Source: Candidatus Falkowiibacteriota bacterium
GTDB taxonomy: Bacteria > Patescibacteriota > Patescibacteriia > Patescibacteriales > VMTK01
Direction of reading: 5' to 3'
Length of the DNA: 52,620 bases
NCBI GenBank assembly: GCA_013791585.1
Contig: VMTK01000026.1
Coordinates: 1-52,620, forward strand
Numbering within the stretch: position 1 is the stretch's first letter; each line of letters opens with the position of its first letter. Below, piece by piece: positions 40,025-48,995 of the stretch. A program made the position numbers and the translations under genes. The notes beneath the pieces are model-generated. The model saw only the letters and a list, made by a program, of their open reading frames with translations, searched no databases and was not told the DNA's origin.

Positions 40025-43000
40025 TTATTTTAATTTTTGATTTTCAATAGCTATAATAATTTCTTTAGACAAATCTTTCTGGCGGTCTTTTTCTTTTTGC
40101 AGGTATTCCGCGCCTCCCAGCTCTTTTTCAATCGCCTCAATTTCTTTTATGGCTGTTTTAATCTTCTTATCGTCGCCGCTTTCCAAATTGGCAATCCGCC
40201 GCAAAGTGTAATCCGAAAGCGTGCCGTAGTCAATAACATCTTCAAGTACTGTCCGCAGAAAGTCTTTATAGGGCATTATCTCTTCGCGCTGAACAGTGTT
40301 TATTAAAAATTTAAGGTTTATAATCGCCATTTGTTCCAAGCTCTGCTCGCTAATCGGACTTACGCGATATTCTTTGAAATTCTTAATATTTTCGTACGCG
40401 TCCCAAGCGCGATCGGAAAATTTCAATAATTTTTCTTCTTCATCACAAATAATATTATTAAATACATCCTCAAGAGTGGTTGGAAAAATTTGATCTTTCC
40501 CGTCTTCGCCGTATTTAACGCTATGGACATACAGCTGGCCTTTTTTTAGGAAAACCAGAAGTTCGTTTTCGCCATACTTCTTTGCAGCTTTAATCCGTGG
40601 CGGATATTTTTTTAGCGCCTCAATAAGTTCCGGCTTCTCTTTTTTAATCTTTTCGTAAATAGCCAGCATTTTGGTGTAAAAACTTTCTTCTTCCAGCTTA
40701 TCCGGATTTTGCTGAACCTTTCCATAAAGTCCGGCCGGCGTTGGCTCTTCATCAATATCAAAAATTTTGGCATCTTCGCCTAAAGTGCTGTGAATAAGGA
40801 ACATTTTATTTGAAGCAATTTCTCTTGATTTAACTAGCTCCGCGCCTTTTTCAGTGGGGAAGAAATTTACGATATAAAGCTCGTCAAAAACCTTTTTGCT
40901 AATACGATTGATACGGCCGACACGCTGGATTACTCGTACAGGATTCCACGGAATATCATAATTTACCACCATTCCGGCGCGGTTAAGATTAAATCCTTCG
41001 GAAATTTTATCAGTTGATAACAAAACATCAAATTCATTTTCTTGGCTATCATAAGACGCGTCAAAATTCTTATTTATAGAAAATACTTTTTTTGCGGATA
41101 AATCGCCGGCTATAAATAGCAAGCGTTCGCCAAAATGTTCTCTTAAAATCGGCTCAAGATATTTGACTGTGTCAAGATATTCTGAAAAAACAATTATTTT
41201 TCTTTTAGGTTCTTTCTTGTTCGGCTTCTCCTTTAAAACCGCCTCTAAATTATTAAGCAAACAATCTGTTTTTGGATCGTTTTTGATAAGATCTAATTCT
41301 TCCAAGTCTTGCAGAATTTTGTCAAAAAGCTTCAAATCCGCTTCAATGTGGGCGATAAATTCGTCTTTGTATTTAAAGTCTTTGAGCGTGTATATTTTAT
41401 GGTTTTTGGGATACTCGCCATTTTTAATCTTTTCTGAATATTCATTAAGATAGTTTTCAATTTCTTCAGGATCTTTGTCGTAAATATCTTCCATTAAAGC
41501 TCTGTCCAGAATATATTTACCTGTTTTATTTATGAATTCTTGCGCGGTTTCAGTAATTTTTTTAAAGTTTTTAATACTTTGCCTGAACGAGCCAAAAGAG
41601 CTTTCAAATCGCTTGACCATTAAGCGGCGCATAAAATCATACAAGTTGCGCTGTTGGATTAATTGAAAATTTTCTTTTTCTGTCAGTTTCTCGTTATTTA
41701 TCTTTTCTTTTTCCACTTCATATTCAAATGGACGATAAATTACTCCTTTAAACTGACCGCCTTCGTCTGGATCGCCAAAATATACACTGATAATCTTATC
41801 ATAAAAATCAGACTGCTCTTTTGTCAATTTATAAAACCATTCTTTTGGATCGGCTACCTTTGATAAATTTTTTACTTCATCTTTATAATGAGGATTATTC
41901 TGCAAGTCTAAACGATTGCGCCGTATTGTTACCGGTTCAATCACATCTCTTATTTGTTTTGCCAGATATTTTGATCTTTGCTTTATTCTCTCAAGCTTTA
42001 TATCTTTCTCTTCAAACAGCCCCTCGTAATACGCCAATGCCTTTCTCCTTTTGGTTTCTTCCGCGGATTTCCAATACTTTTTTATGTAGCCCAGCCGGTC
42101 AAAAATTCCCTTAAACGCCTGAAATCTGGCAACTAAATTATTTTCCAAAGTAATAGATGACTTTTTAGGGGTAATAAAAAGTTTAAGCAAAGAAAGAATG
42201 TCGCCCGGCCTATTATTAAACGGCGTAGCAGTTAGTAAAATCACGATTTTGTCTCGGCAAATGTTTTTCAAATATTCATAATCCTTTGTGTCTTGATTTC
42301 TAAATCTATGCGCTTCATCAATAATAATAACTTCAATGTCTTTTGTTTTTTGGACGAATTCGGCAATATTTTCCAAATCTCCAAGCGAACGCGTTTCCCA
42401 ATCATACATGCCAAATTCTTCCGCATATTTTTTCCAGCCGGAATTTTTGTTTTTATCGCCAACCAGTCCCGGCGGACAAATTATAACGCCTCGCTTTTTC
42501 ATTTCTTTCGCAACCGCGCAGGCAATGATCGTTTTTCCAAGTCCCACGACATCGGCGATAATCACGCCATTATTTTTTTCTATAATTGAAAGAGCCTGAC
42601 TGACGGCATCTAGTTGATAGCGATAAGGAGTGTAACCGTTATTCTCCAATGTTTTAACAAGCGATTCCCCGATTTCTTTTTGTTCAAAAGAATCAAAATA
42701 GGTTTGAAGCACCAACACATATGCCTCAAACGGGGTTATTTCTTTTATAAGAGTTTCACCTTCAACAACTTCTATTAACCTCTTTTTTGTAATGTCATTT
42801 TCCGTAATTTTGATTGCTTCCTCCCAAAGCTTATCAAAATATTTTTCAGTATCTTCAAAACCATAGTCGCTGATTTCCACATTGAATTCTTCCTGCGTAG
42901 AAAGTCCGGCATTTGTTAAATTGCTGCTTCCGGTAATAAATAAATTTTTTCTGCCAACCTGCCCTTCTTGAAGTTTAAAAATATAAACTTTAGCGTGATT

Positions 43001-43390
43001 CGGATTGTATGTTTTTCTGATGATTAGTTTATCCTCGCGAATAAGCTTGATAAAATATTTTACCTGTTCATAAAAATCCTTCGTGTCAAAATTTTCCGTA
43101 TTTAGGGATTTTTTTATGGATTCAAAAAATTTATAGCATCGTTCCGCGTCGGAAAGCTGTTTTTCCGGATCGCCGTATTCCAAAAGGCCATAATTTGACT
43201 TGTCAACATTGAGACCGACGAGAACTTTGATTTTTACATCCGGATTGTCTTTCAGGCCTTGGTATAGCTCCCTAATCCCGGAGAAATAGAAAAACCCGAC
43301 CAAAAATTTTAATTCCTCGCTTTTGTCTATAAGCTCTATCAGGCGCTTTTTTAAATTCTCCGCGCCGCTGTTTGTAATGAAATTGCTCAT
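40025..43390 (-). CDS. PLD-domain SNF2/SF2 helicase
   Basis: The 1121-residue protein begins with a phospholipase-D-like domain (residues about 1-190, HAKVYIF..LFITGSSNLTNAG), then a SNF2-type helicase: Walker A IADVVGLGKTIIA, DEAH box VIIIDEAHRF, LLTATPFNN, and the C-terminal lobe with VFSEYLDTVKYL, VLLSTDKISEGFNL and VIQRVGRINRI. Single PLD motifs of this sort often act as nucleases. Together with the Eco57I-type enzyme and Bro-N protein downstream it forms a probable defence operon. The PLD-helicase plus methylase pairing recalls parts of DISARM, but the DISARM core genes are missing. Confidence 0.9.
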   Translation of the reverse strand: MSNFITNSGAENLKKRLIELIDKSEELKFLVGFFYFSGIRELYQGLKDNPDVKIKVLVGLNVDKSNYGLLEYGDPEKQLSDAERCYKFFESIKKSLNTENFDTKDFYEQVKYFIKLIREDKLIIRKTYNPNHAKVYIFKLQEGQVGRKNLFITGSSNLTNAGLSTQEEFNVEISDYGFEDTEKYFDKLWEEAIKITENDITKKRLIEVVEGETLIKEITPFEAYVLVLQTYFDSFEQKEIGESLVKTLENNGYTPYRYQLDAVSQALSIIEKNNGVIIADVVGLGKTIIACAVAKEMKKRGVIICPPGLVGDKNKNSGWKKYAEEFGMYDWETRSLGDLENIAEFVQKTKDIEVIIIDEAHRFRNQDTKDYEYLKNICRDKIVILLTATPFNNRPGDILSLLKLFITPKKSSITLENNLVARFQAFKGIFDRLGYIKKYWKSAEETKRRKALAYYEGLFEEKDIKLERIKQRSKYLAKQIRDVIEPVTIRRNRLDLQNNPHYKDEVKNLSKVADPKEWFYKLTKEQSDFYDKIISVYFGDPDEGGQFKGVIYRPFEYEVEKEKINNEKLTEKENFQLIQQRNLYDFMRRLMVKRFESSFGSFRQSIKNFKKITETAQEFINKTGKYILDRALMEDIYDKDPEEIENYLNEYSEKIKNGEYPKNHKIYTLKDFKYKDEFIAHIEADLKLFDKILQDLEELDLIKNDPKTDCLLNNLEAVLKEKPNKKEPKRKIIVFSEYLDTVKYLEPILREHFGERLLFIAGDLSAKKVFSINKNFDASYDSQENEFDVLLSTDKISEGFNLNRAGMVVNYDIPWNPVRVIQRVGRINRISKKVFDELYIVNFFPTEKGAELVKSREIASNKMFLIHSTLGEDAKIFDIDEEPTPAGLYGKVQQNPDKLEEESFYTKMLAIYEKIKKEKPELIEALKKYPPRIKAAKKYGENELLVFLKKGQLYVHSVKYGEDGKDQIFPTTLEDVFNNIICDEEEKLLKFSDRAWDAYENIKNFKEYRVSPISEQSLEQMAIINLKFLINTVQREEIMPYKDFLRTVLEDVIDYGTLSDYTLRRIANLESGDDKKIKTAIKEIEAIEKELGGAEYLQKEKDRQKDLSKEIIIAIENQKLK

Positions 43391-43530
43391 ATTTTTGTTT
43401 CATTGATGACTAATGCCATATTATTATATTCACACATTTTACCTCAAAAGTAAACCCCGTTAAGTCTGTATCGCCCGGCAAAATCACTTCTTGATAACAG
43501 TGTAAAGAAAATCAAGCTAACGCATAACAC

Positions 43531-43560
43531 AAAAAGACGCCTCTCGCGAAACGTCTTTTT
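43531..43560 (-). terminator. Terminator of the rpoB-rpoC region
   Basis: AAAAAGACG (43531-43539) pairs with CGTCTTTTT (43552-43560) with a partly paired CTC/GAA interior. On the - strand it follows the rpoC stop by 19 bp and ends in T residues. The spacer 43391-43530 holds no gene. Confidence 0.8.
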
Positions 43561-43579
43561 TATGCTTTGCTTGATAATA

Positions 43580-46500
43580 TTACTTTGCGATTTTTGCCGC
43601 TTTATACCCTGTTCCCGCCGGAATCGGCCTGCCGATTATCACATTTTCTTTCAATCCTTCCAAGCGGTCGATTTTTCCCGTGATGGCCGCATCAATCAGC
43701 ACTTTCGCGGTTTCCTGGAACGACGCGGCGGATAAAAAGCTATTGGTGGTTAAAGACGCTTTGGTCATTCCCATTAAAAGCTGGTCTCCGGCCGATTCCT
43801 TCTTTCCCGCTTTCTTGGCTTTCGCGTTCATTAAATTAAAAACATTTTTCTCAATAATGTCTCCCGGCAGCAAGTCAGTGTCTCCTGAGTCTTTAATATA
43901 AACTCTGGAAAACATTTGGCGCGCGATTATCTCAATATGCTTGTCGTTTAACGGCTGCCCCTGCGAAGAATAAACATATTGTATCTCTTTTATTATATAT
44001 TTTTGGGTTTCCAATCTGCCTCTCAGCTTGTACAGCTGCTGCAAATCAAAACTGCCTTCAGTAAGCTGGTCCCCTATTCTTACTTCATCTCCGTCTTTTG
44101 CCCAAATACCGTATCCTTTGGGAATGATAAACTCCTTGGTTTTTTCCGCCATAGCTGAAATTTTAATATACTTATCTTCAATTTTTACCGCGCCGGCTCT
44201 TCTTGCTTTGATTGCTTTTTTCCCGACTTTAAACAAAACATCGCCTTTCCGGCATTTATAATTGTCTTTAACTGAAATTTTAATCTTGATTTTGCCGGCA
44301 ACGAAATCATCGCTTTGCCCTGCCTCGCATTGCTTTATCGCTTCCGCGAAATAATATTTGTCTGATTCCGTGTCTTGGTAATAAATGCTCAAAATTTTAG
44401 ATTGAGGATTATTAATCACTACTCTGCCTTTCTCGTCTTCAATGGTCCTTTGGGCTGTTTCTATTTTAACTCGGCCGGCCACATCCGCGATAAACGCTTT
44501 TCTTTTCGGCGGGCGGGTTTCAAATATTTCTTCCACTCTGGGAAGCCCCTGCGTAATATCATCCTGGCCCGCGACTCCTCCTGTGTGGAAAGTTCTCATT
44601 GTAAGCTGAGTGCCCGGCTCTCCGATAGACTGGGCCGCGATAGTGCCGACAGCCGTACCCTGCTTAACAAGCTTATTATGGCCCAAATCATAACCATAGC
44701 ACTTGGCGCAAACTCCTCTGTTTATTCTACAGCTTAAGACAGATCTTATAACCGCTTCGTCTATATTTTCTTTGCTTAATTCCGCGGCAATCTCATCGGT
44801 TATCAATTCGCCTTGCTTTAATAAAATTTTTCCTTTGCTGTTTTTGAGATCACTGGCTAAAAATCTGCCTGTAATTCTTTTTACCAAATTTGTCCCTATT
44901 TCCTCGCTCTCCGCTTTTGTCATCAATAGGCCTTCTTTATCGCCGCAGTCTTCAGCCACCACGACAGCGTCTTGGGCAACATCAACCAAGCGCCTGGTTA
45001 AATACCCGGCGTTGGATGTGCGCAAAGCCGTGTCAGACAAGCCCTTCCTTACTCCATGAGTTGAGATAAAATATTCCAAAACGCTAAAGCCATGTTTGAA
45101 ACTGCCTTTGACCGGCAGCTCAATAATGTCTCCGCCGGGAGAAGTAACCAATCCTTTCATGCCGAGAATTTGCGTTAACTGCGCCCATGATCCGCGGGCG
45201 CCTGATTCAATCATTGAATACACCGGGCCGTTTTTAGGCAAATTCATCTTGCAAATTTCCGTTACCTGCTCTTTGGTTGTTGTCCATAATTCAATAATCT
45301 TGCTGTATCTTTCGCTGTCCGTCAGCAATCCTTCCCTGTACTGCTCTTGAATTTCTTCCGCTTTTACGCTGGCCGCGGCAATCAGCTCATCTTTTTTCTT
45401 AAAATCGGGAATGTCATCCATCCCCCAGGAAAGGCCGCTTTTGGTTATAAAGCTAAAGCTCTTATTTTTAAGATCGTCTAAAAATATAACGGTTTTTTCT
45501 TCGCCGTAAAACCGCAGGCAATCCTTGACTAAGTTTTTTAATCTGCCTTTGCCCACAACTTCGTTTATATACCGCAATTTTTCCGGCAGAATATCATTAA
45601 AAATTATTCTCCCGACAGTTGTTTCAACAATGCCTTTTTTATCAAAAGCAACTTTAATCTTGGCGCGCAAATCAATTTTATCTAAATTATAAGCCAGCTT
45701 TGCTTCTTCCGGAGAAGAAAAATATTTTATGTTTTTTTCATCTTTGAAATTGCCGCCGCTTGTGATGTAAAATGTTCCCCACACAATATCCTGGCTTGGC
45801 GCCACGACAGGATCGCCTGTGGCCGGCTTTAACAAATTATGCGATGACAGCATAATGTCGCGCGCTTCGGCTATTGCTTCTTCCGTCAAGGGAACATGGA
45901 CAGCCATCTGGTCTCCGTCAAAATCAGCGTTAAAAGCCGAGCAAACCAAAGGGTGCACTTGTATTGCCAAGCCCTCAATAAGAATCGGCTTAAAAGCTTG
46001 AATGCCCAAACGGTGCAAGGTGGGAGCGCGGTTCAGCAAAACATAAGCTTTTTTTATAATATCTTCTAAAATATCCCAAACCTCATCGCTTCCGGTTTCC
46101 ATAAAGCGGGAGGCGCTTCTTACATTATGGACTATTTCTTTTTTAATCAGCTTGCTGATAACAAACGGCTTGAATAATTCCAGCGCCATTCTTTTCGGCA
46201 AACCGCATTGGCCTAATTTCAAATTTGGATTAACGACAATAACGCTTCTGCCTGAATAATCAATTCTTTTGCCAAGCAAATTCTGCCTAAACCGCCCTTG
46301 CTTGCCTTTTAGCGAATCAGCCAATGACTTTAGCATTCTTTTTTGCCCTGTTGACGCGACAACCGTCTTGCCGTGCCGGACTGAATTGTCAATCAAAGCG
46401 TCAACCGCCTCCTGCAGCATTCTTTTTTCATTGCGGCAGATTACTTCCGGCGCGCTAAGCTCAATCAGCTGCCTTAGCCGGTTATTTCTGTTGATGATTC

Positions 46501-47506
46501 TTCTGTATAAATCATTAAGGTCGGAGGTGGCGTACCGCCCGCCGTCCAAAGGAACCATCGGGCGCAAATCCGGAGGAATAATAGGAACAATAGTAAGCAC
46601 CATCCATTCCGGCCTGATATTATTCGCCCGCAAATTTTTTAACAGCTTAAGGCGCTTGATTATTTTTTCTTTTTTTGAATCAATGGCGTTTAATAATACT
46701 TTTTCCAGCTCGCTGATTGATTTGTCCAAGTTAATTTGCTCCAGCAGCTTGCGCACTGCTTCGGCTCCGATGCTGGCGGTAAAAATATGCCCGTATTTTA
46801 AGCTTAAATTCTGATATGTATTCTCGGAAATAATAGCCAGCGGCTTTAATTCTTTTAATTCTTTTTGCGCTTGCTCAAAGGCGCGCTCCAAATTGCCTGA
46901 TTTTTCATCTTTGTTTTTTTCCAAAGCTTCTGTTTCTCGGCCAATGTTTTGAACACCGTCTTTATTATTTTTGCTGGTTAATTCTTTAACCTGTTTGGCG
47001 AATTCCGATTCCAAAGCTTTTTTCTTGTTTTTATATTCTTGCTTTATTTGTTCTATGGTTTCTTGGCGCAAGTCCTCGTTAACATTAATTATGATAAAAC
47101 TCGCGAAATAAACCACTTTTTCCAAACCCTGCATGGTTAAATCCAAAATCAGGCCTATCTTGGAAGAAATGCCGCGCAAAAACCAAATATGGGTTACGGG
47201 AGATTCCAGTTTGATATGCCCCATGCGCTCCCGCCTCACCAAGCTTCTAGTTACTTCAACGCCGCACTTGTCGCAGACAACTCCCTTGTAGCGGATTTTC
47301 TTGTATTTGCCGCAGTAGCACTCCCAGTCTTTTGACGGGCCGAATATTTTCTCGCAAAAAAGCCCGTCCTTTTCCGGCTTTTGCGTGCGGTAATTAATTG
47401 TTTCCGGACGAGCCACTTCTCCGTGCGACCAGCGTAAAATATCCTCCGGCGACGCTAACTTTAATTTGATCGCGTCAAAATCAGTTGTTTTTATCGGGTT
47501 TAGCAT
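43580..47506 (-). CDS. rpoC: RNA polymerase subunit β'
   Basis: The 1308-residue protein is the β' subunit of the transcribing enzyme. Diagnostic motifs: N-terminal zinc site CYCGKYKKIRYKGVVCDKCG, the metal-binding NADFDGDQMAVHVPL, the GARGSWAQLTQI segment, the second zinc site with CRINRGVCAKCYG, the trigger-loop region QSIGEPGTQLTMRTFHTGGVA, and the C-terminal RPIPAGTGY. It is followed by a hairpin terminator. Unlike in most bacteria, it is not directly behind rpoB: a Bro-N gene ends 38 bp before its start. Confidence 0.98.
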   Translation of the reverse strand: MLNPIKTTDFDAIKLKLASPEDILRWSHGEVARPETINYRTQKPEKDGLFCEKIFGPSKDWECYCGKYKKIRYKGVVCDKCGVEVTRSLVRRERMGHIKLESPVTHIWFLRGISSKIGLILDLTMQGLEKVVYFASFIIINVNEDLRQETIEQIKQEYKNKKKALESEFAKQVKELTSKNNKDGVQNIGRETEALEKNKDEKSGNLERAFEQAQKELKELKPLAIISENTYQNLSLKYGHIFTASIGAEAVRKLLEQINLDKSISELEKVLLNAIDSKKEKIIKRLKLLKNLRANNIRPEWMVLTIVPIIPPDLRPMVPLDGGRYATSDLNDLYRRIINRNNRLRQLIELSAPEVICRNEKRMLQEAVDALIDNSVRHGKTVVASTGQKRMLKSLADSLKGKQGRFRQNLLGKRIDYSGRSVIVVNPNLKLGQCGLPKRMALELFKPFVISKLIKKEIVHNVRSASRFMETGSDEVWDILEDIIKKAYVLLNRAPTLHRLGIQAFKPILIEGLAIQVHPLVCSAFNADFDGDQMAVHVPLTEEAIAEARDIMLSSHNLLKPATGDPVVAPSQDIVWGTFYITSGGNFKDEKNIKYFSSPEEAKLAYNLDKIDLRAKIKVAFDKKGIVETTVGRIIFNDILPEKLRYINEVVGKGRLKNLVKDCLRFYGEEKTVIFLDDLKNKSFSFITKSGLSWGMDDIPDFKKKDELIAAASVKAEEIQEQYREGLLTDSERYSKIIELWTTTKEQVTEICKMNLPKNGPVYSMIESGARGSWAQLTQILGMKGLVTSPGGDIIELPVKGSFKHGFSVLEYFISTHGVRKGLSDTALRTSNAGYLTRRLVDVAQDAVVVAEDCGDKEGLLMTKAESEEIGTNLVKRITGRFLASDLKNSKGKILLKQGELITDEIAAELSKENIDEAVIRSVLSCRINRGVCAKCYGYDLGHNKLVKQGTAVGTIAAQSIGEPGTQLTMRTFHTGGVAGQDDITQGLPRVEEIFETRPPKRKAFIADVAGRVKIETAQRTIEDEKGRVVINNPQSKILSIYYQDTESDKYYFAEAIKQCEAGQSDDFVAGKIKIKISVKDNYKCRKGDVLFKVGKKAIKARRAGAVKIEDKYIKISAMAEKTKEFIIPKGYGIWAKDGDEVRIGDQLTEGSFDLQQLYKLRGRLETQKYIIKEIQYVYSSQGQPLNDKHIEIIARQMFSRVYIKDSGDTDLLPGDIIEKNVFNLMNAKAKKAGKKESAGDQLLMGMTKASLTTNSFLSAASFQETAKVLIDAAITGKIDRLEGLKENVIIGRPIPAGTGYKAAKIAK

Positions 47507-47544
47507 ATAATTTATATTGTTATATTTATTTTTAAATTAATTTT

Positions 47545-48387
47545 TTATTTTATTTTTTTCCTGCTCTGGGGTTCATGCAAATAATTTCCTCTTACGGAAA
47601 CTTTTTTGCCGCTCTTTTTTTCCAAATCCTTTCTTGCCTTGCCTGCCACGCCGCCGCCTTTTTGAGCCGCATCCTTGTTTTCACTAAAACCCAGAGCGTC
47701 TTTATTTTGCGCTATTTCAGTAGTCGCGGCTTCGCCAAGCATGTTAAAAATCAATTCCAAATCATCCATGTGATCCCTTAAATTTTCTCTTTTTAATCCT
47801 TTAAACTTTTTATATTCGCTTGGCGTCATATCAAAAGCCGCCTTGGAAATTTCAGCAGTTAAAATCGCGTATTCTTTTTCTTGTCTAACGCCCCGTCTTT
47901 GCCATTCATCAGTCAATGTCTCGCGAATCGCAATTCCGCGCATTCTTTTTTCAATCCATGCTTCATCATATCCTTTTGCTTTATATAATGCTTTTGTTCT
48001 CTTAGTCGCTAATTCCGGATCTTCTATTTCTTTCACTCTTTCATAACCGACTCGCGCCAGCCATCGCTTAAACGGCTCTGCTTTGGGCGACGGGATTGAC
48101 TGTATAATACGGAAAATTGTTTCTGTGTTAGCACAATCTGTTAAATATTGTTTGCCGTCATTAGCTAATAATTTCAGTTGTCCGATATTTTCGGACACCT
48201 CAAAATATCCTTCGTCTATAATTTTTTTCTTAAGATCGCCCCAATATTTTCTAGGCCTTTCTGTGCCTGTTAATGCTTCTACGATATCTATAACCGAAAA
48301 CCACCATTCATTATTATAAATAGTTTTCCGCATTTTCCTGCCTTTGAAAACAGCTATTTTTGTTGTGGTGTCTATTCTTTGATCCAT
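47545..48387 (-). CDS. Bro-N domain protein, copy 2, between rpoB and rpoC
   Basis: The protein (280 residues from ATG 48387, MDQRIDTTTKIAVF, aligned with the start of copy 1) has a Bro-N domain (MRKTIYNNEWWFSVIDIVEALTGT) and the same central region as copy 1 (SIPSPKAEPFKRWLARVGYERV, NLRDHMDDLELIFNMLGE nearly identical). The N-terminal Bro-N parts differ more, as if the ligand specificity had changed. Its basic tail ends SGKKVSVRGNYLHEP, matching SVVSPKNYLQTP in copy 1. It is placed in the rpoB-rpoC gap, in the same direction, so it is probably co-transcribed with rpoC. A start at 48420 is possible but would enter repeat DNA. Confidence 0.83.
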   Translation of the reverse strand: MDQRIDTTTKIAVFKGRKMRKTIYNNEWWFSVIDIVEALTGTERPRKYWGDLKKKIIDEGYFEVSENIGQLKLLANDGKQYLTDCANTETIFRIIQSIPSPKAEPFKRWLARVGYERVKEIEDPELATKRTKALYKAKGYDEAWIEKRMRGIAIRETLTDEWQRRGVRQEKEYAILTAEISKAAFDMTPSEYKKFKGLKRENLRDHMDDLELIFNMLGEAATTEIAQNKDALGFSENKDAAQKGGGVAGKARKDLEKKSGKKVSVRGNYLHEPQSRKKIK

Positions 48388-48533
48388 GGATTTAGCTTTA
48401 CTAAATTTATTTTTTATCATTTTGAGTATGCGCGCAAAATGATATTTTTGTTGTATTTTTAGCGATTTTTATCATTTTGGCGACGCCGACAAAATGGTTT
48501 TCTATATCTTGCGTTTTGGCTATCAATGTGTGT

Positions 48534-48542
48534 GGGGGGGGG
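48534..48542. repeat. Poly-G tract (9 G)
   Basis: Nine consecutive G directly at the edge of the first of two long direct repeats upstream of the Bro-N gene. See the tracts at 24403 and 25093. Confidence 0.85.
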
Positions 48543-48635
48543 ACAATTTGTCCATACCCTTTTTCAGTTGTCTGCAAATTGTCTATAGCTGAACTACAAA
48601 AATTTTGTTTAAACAAAAATTATAATTATTATTTT
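48541..48635. repeat. Direct repeat upstream of Bro-N copy 2, unit A
   Basis: About 95 bases (CCCTTTTTCAGTTGTCTGC.., ending in a GTTTAAAC-centred palindrome and AAAAATTATAATTATTATTT) recur with few changes at 48781-48875, exactly 240 bp away. Small frames within the repeats read alike (MFKQNFCSSAIDNLQTT) but have no convincing gene context. Confidence 0.85.
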
Positions 48636-48728
48636 TGTTTAAATTTAATCTTTGTAGTTTTTGGCTGGGCTTTTGGCTATAGTTTTGTTGTTTTGAATTT
48701 GTTTTTTGGTGTTTTATATCCCTGCTTC

Positions 48729-48757
48729 GTCGCAGTCTCTCCGCACAGGACTGCGAC
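48729..48757. repeat. GTCGCAGTC hairpin element, copy 2
   Basis: Differs in one base from the reverse complement of 30793-30821. It lies between the two direct-repeat units. Confidence 0.85.
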
Positions 48758-48780
48758 GGTTTTATCGCGGAACAAGGGGG

Positions 48781-48875
48781 TTGGCAATTTGCCTCGCCCT
48801 TTTTAGTTGTCTGCAAATTGTAGACAGCTGAACTGCAAAATTTTTGTTTAAACAAAAATTGTAATTGTTATTTCA
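48781..48875. repeat. Direct repeat upstream of Bro-N copy 2, unit B
   Basis: Second unit of the 95-bp repeat, including a perfect 22-base palindrome centred on GTTTAAAC. Between this and the rpoB stop (48996) lies AT-rich word-repeat DNA (CAACAATTTAACAATTCAGC). Confidence 0.85.
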
Positions 48876-48995
48876 TAAAATTATTAACTACAAGAATTTT
48901 ATCATTCGCATCCTTTTATAAAAACATCCTTGTAGTTTTATCTAATTCCAAACATCCTCCACATCAACAATTTAACAATTCAGCAATACAACAAC

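Noticed and set aside
32975-43390. A DISARM system (PLD domain, SNF2 helicase, adenine and cytosine methylases)
   Set aside because: No DUF1998 gene (drmB) and no separate DrmA-type helicase are present. The PLD motif is fused to the SNF2 helicase, and the methylases belong to separate operons.
48407-48855. Two small - strand frames beginning MFKQ..FCSSA upstream of Bro-N copy 2
   Set aside because: They are the two units of the 95-bp direct repeat read in frame; they diverge completely after the repeat, and the starts lie in a palindrome.
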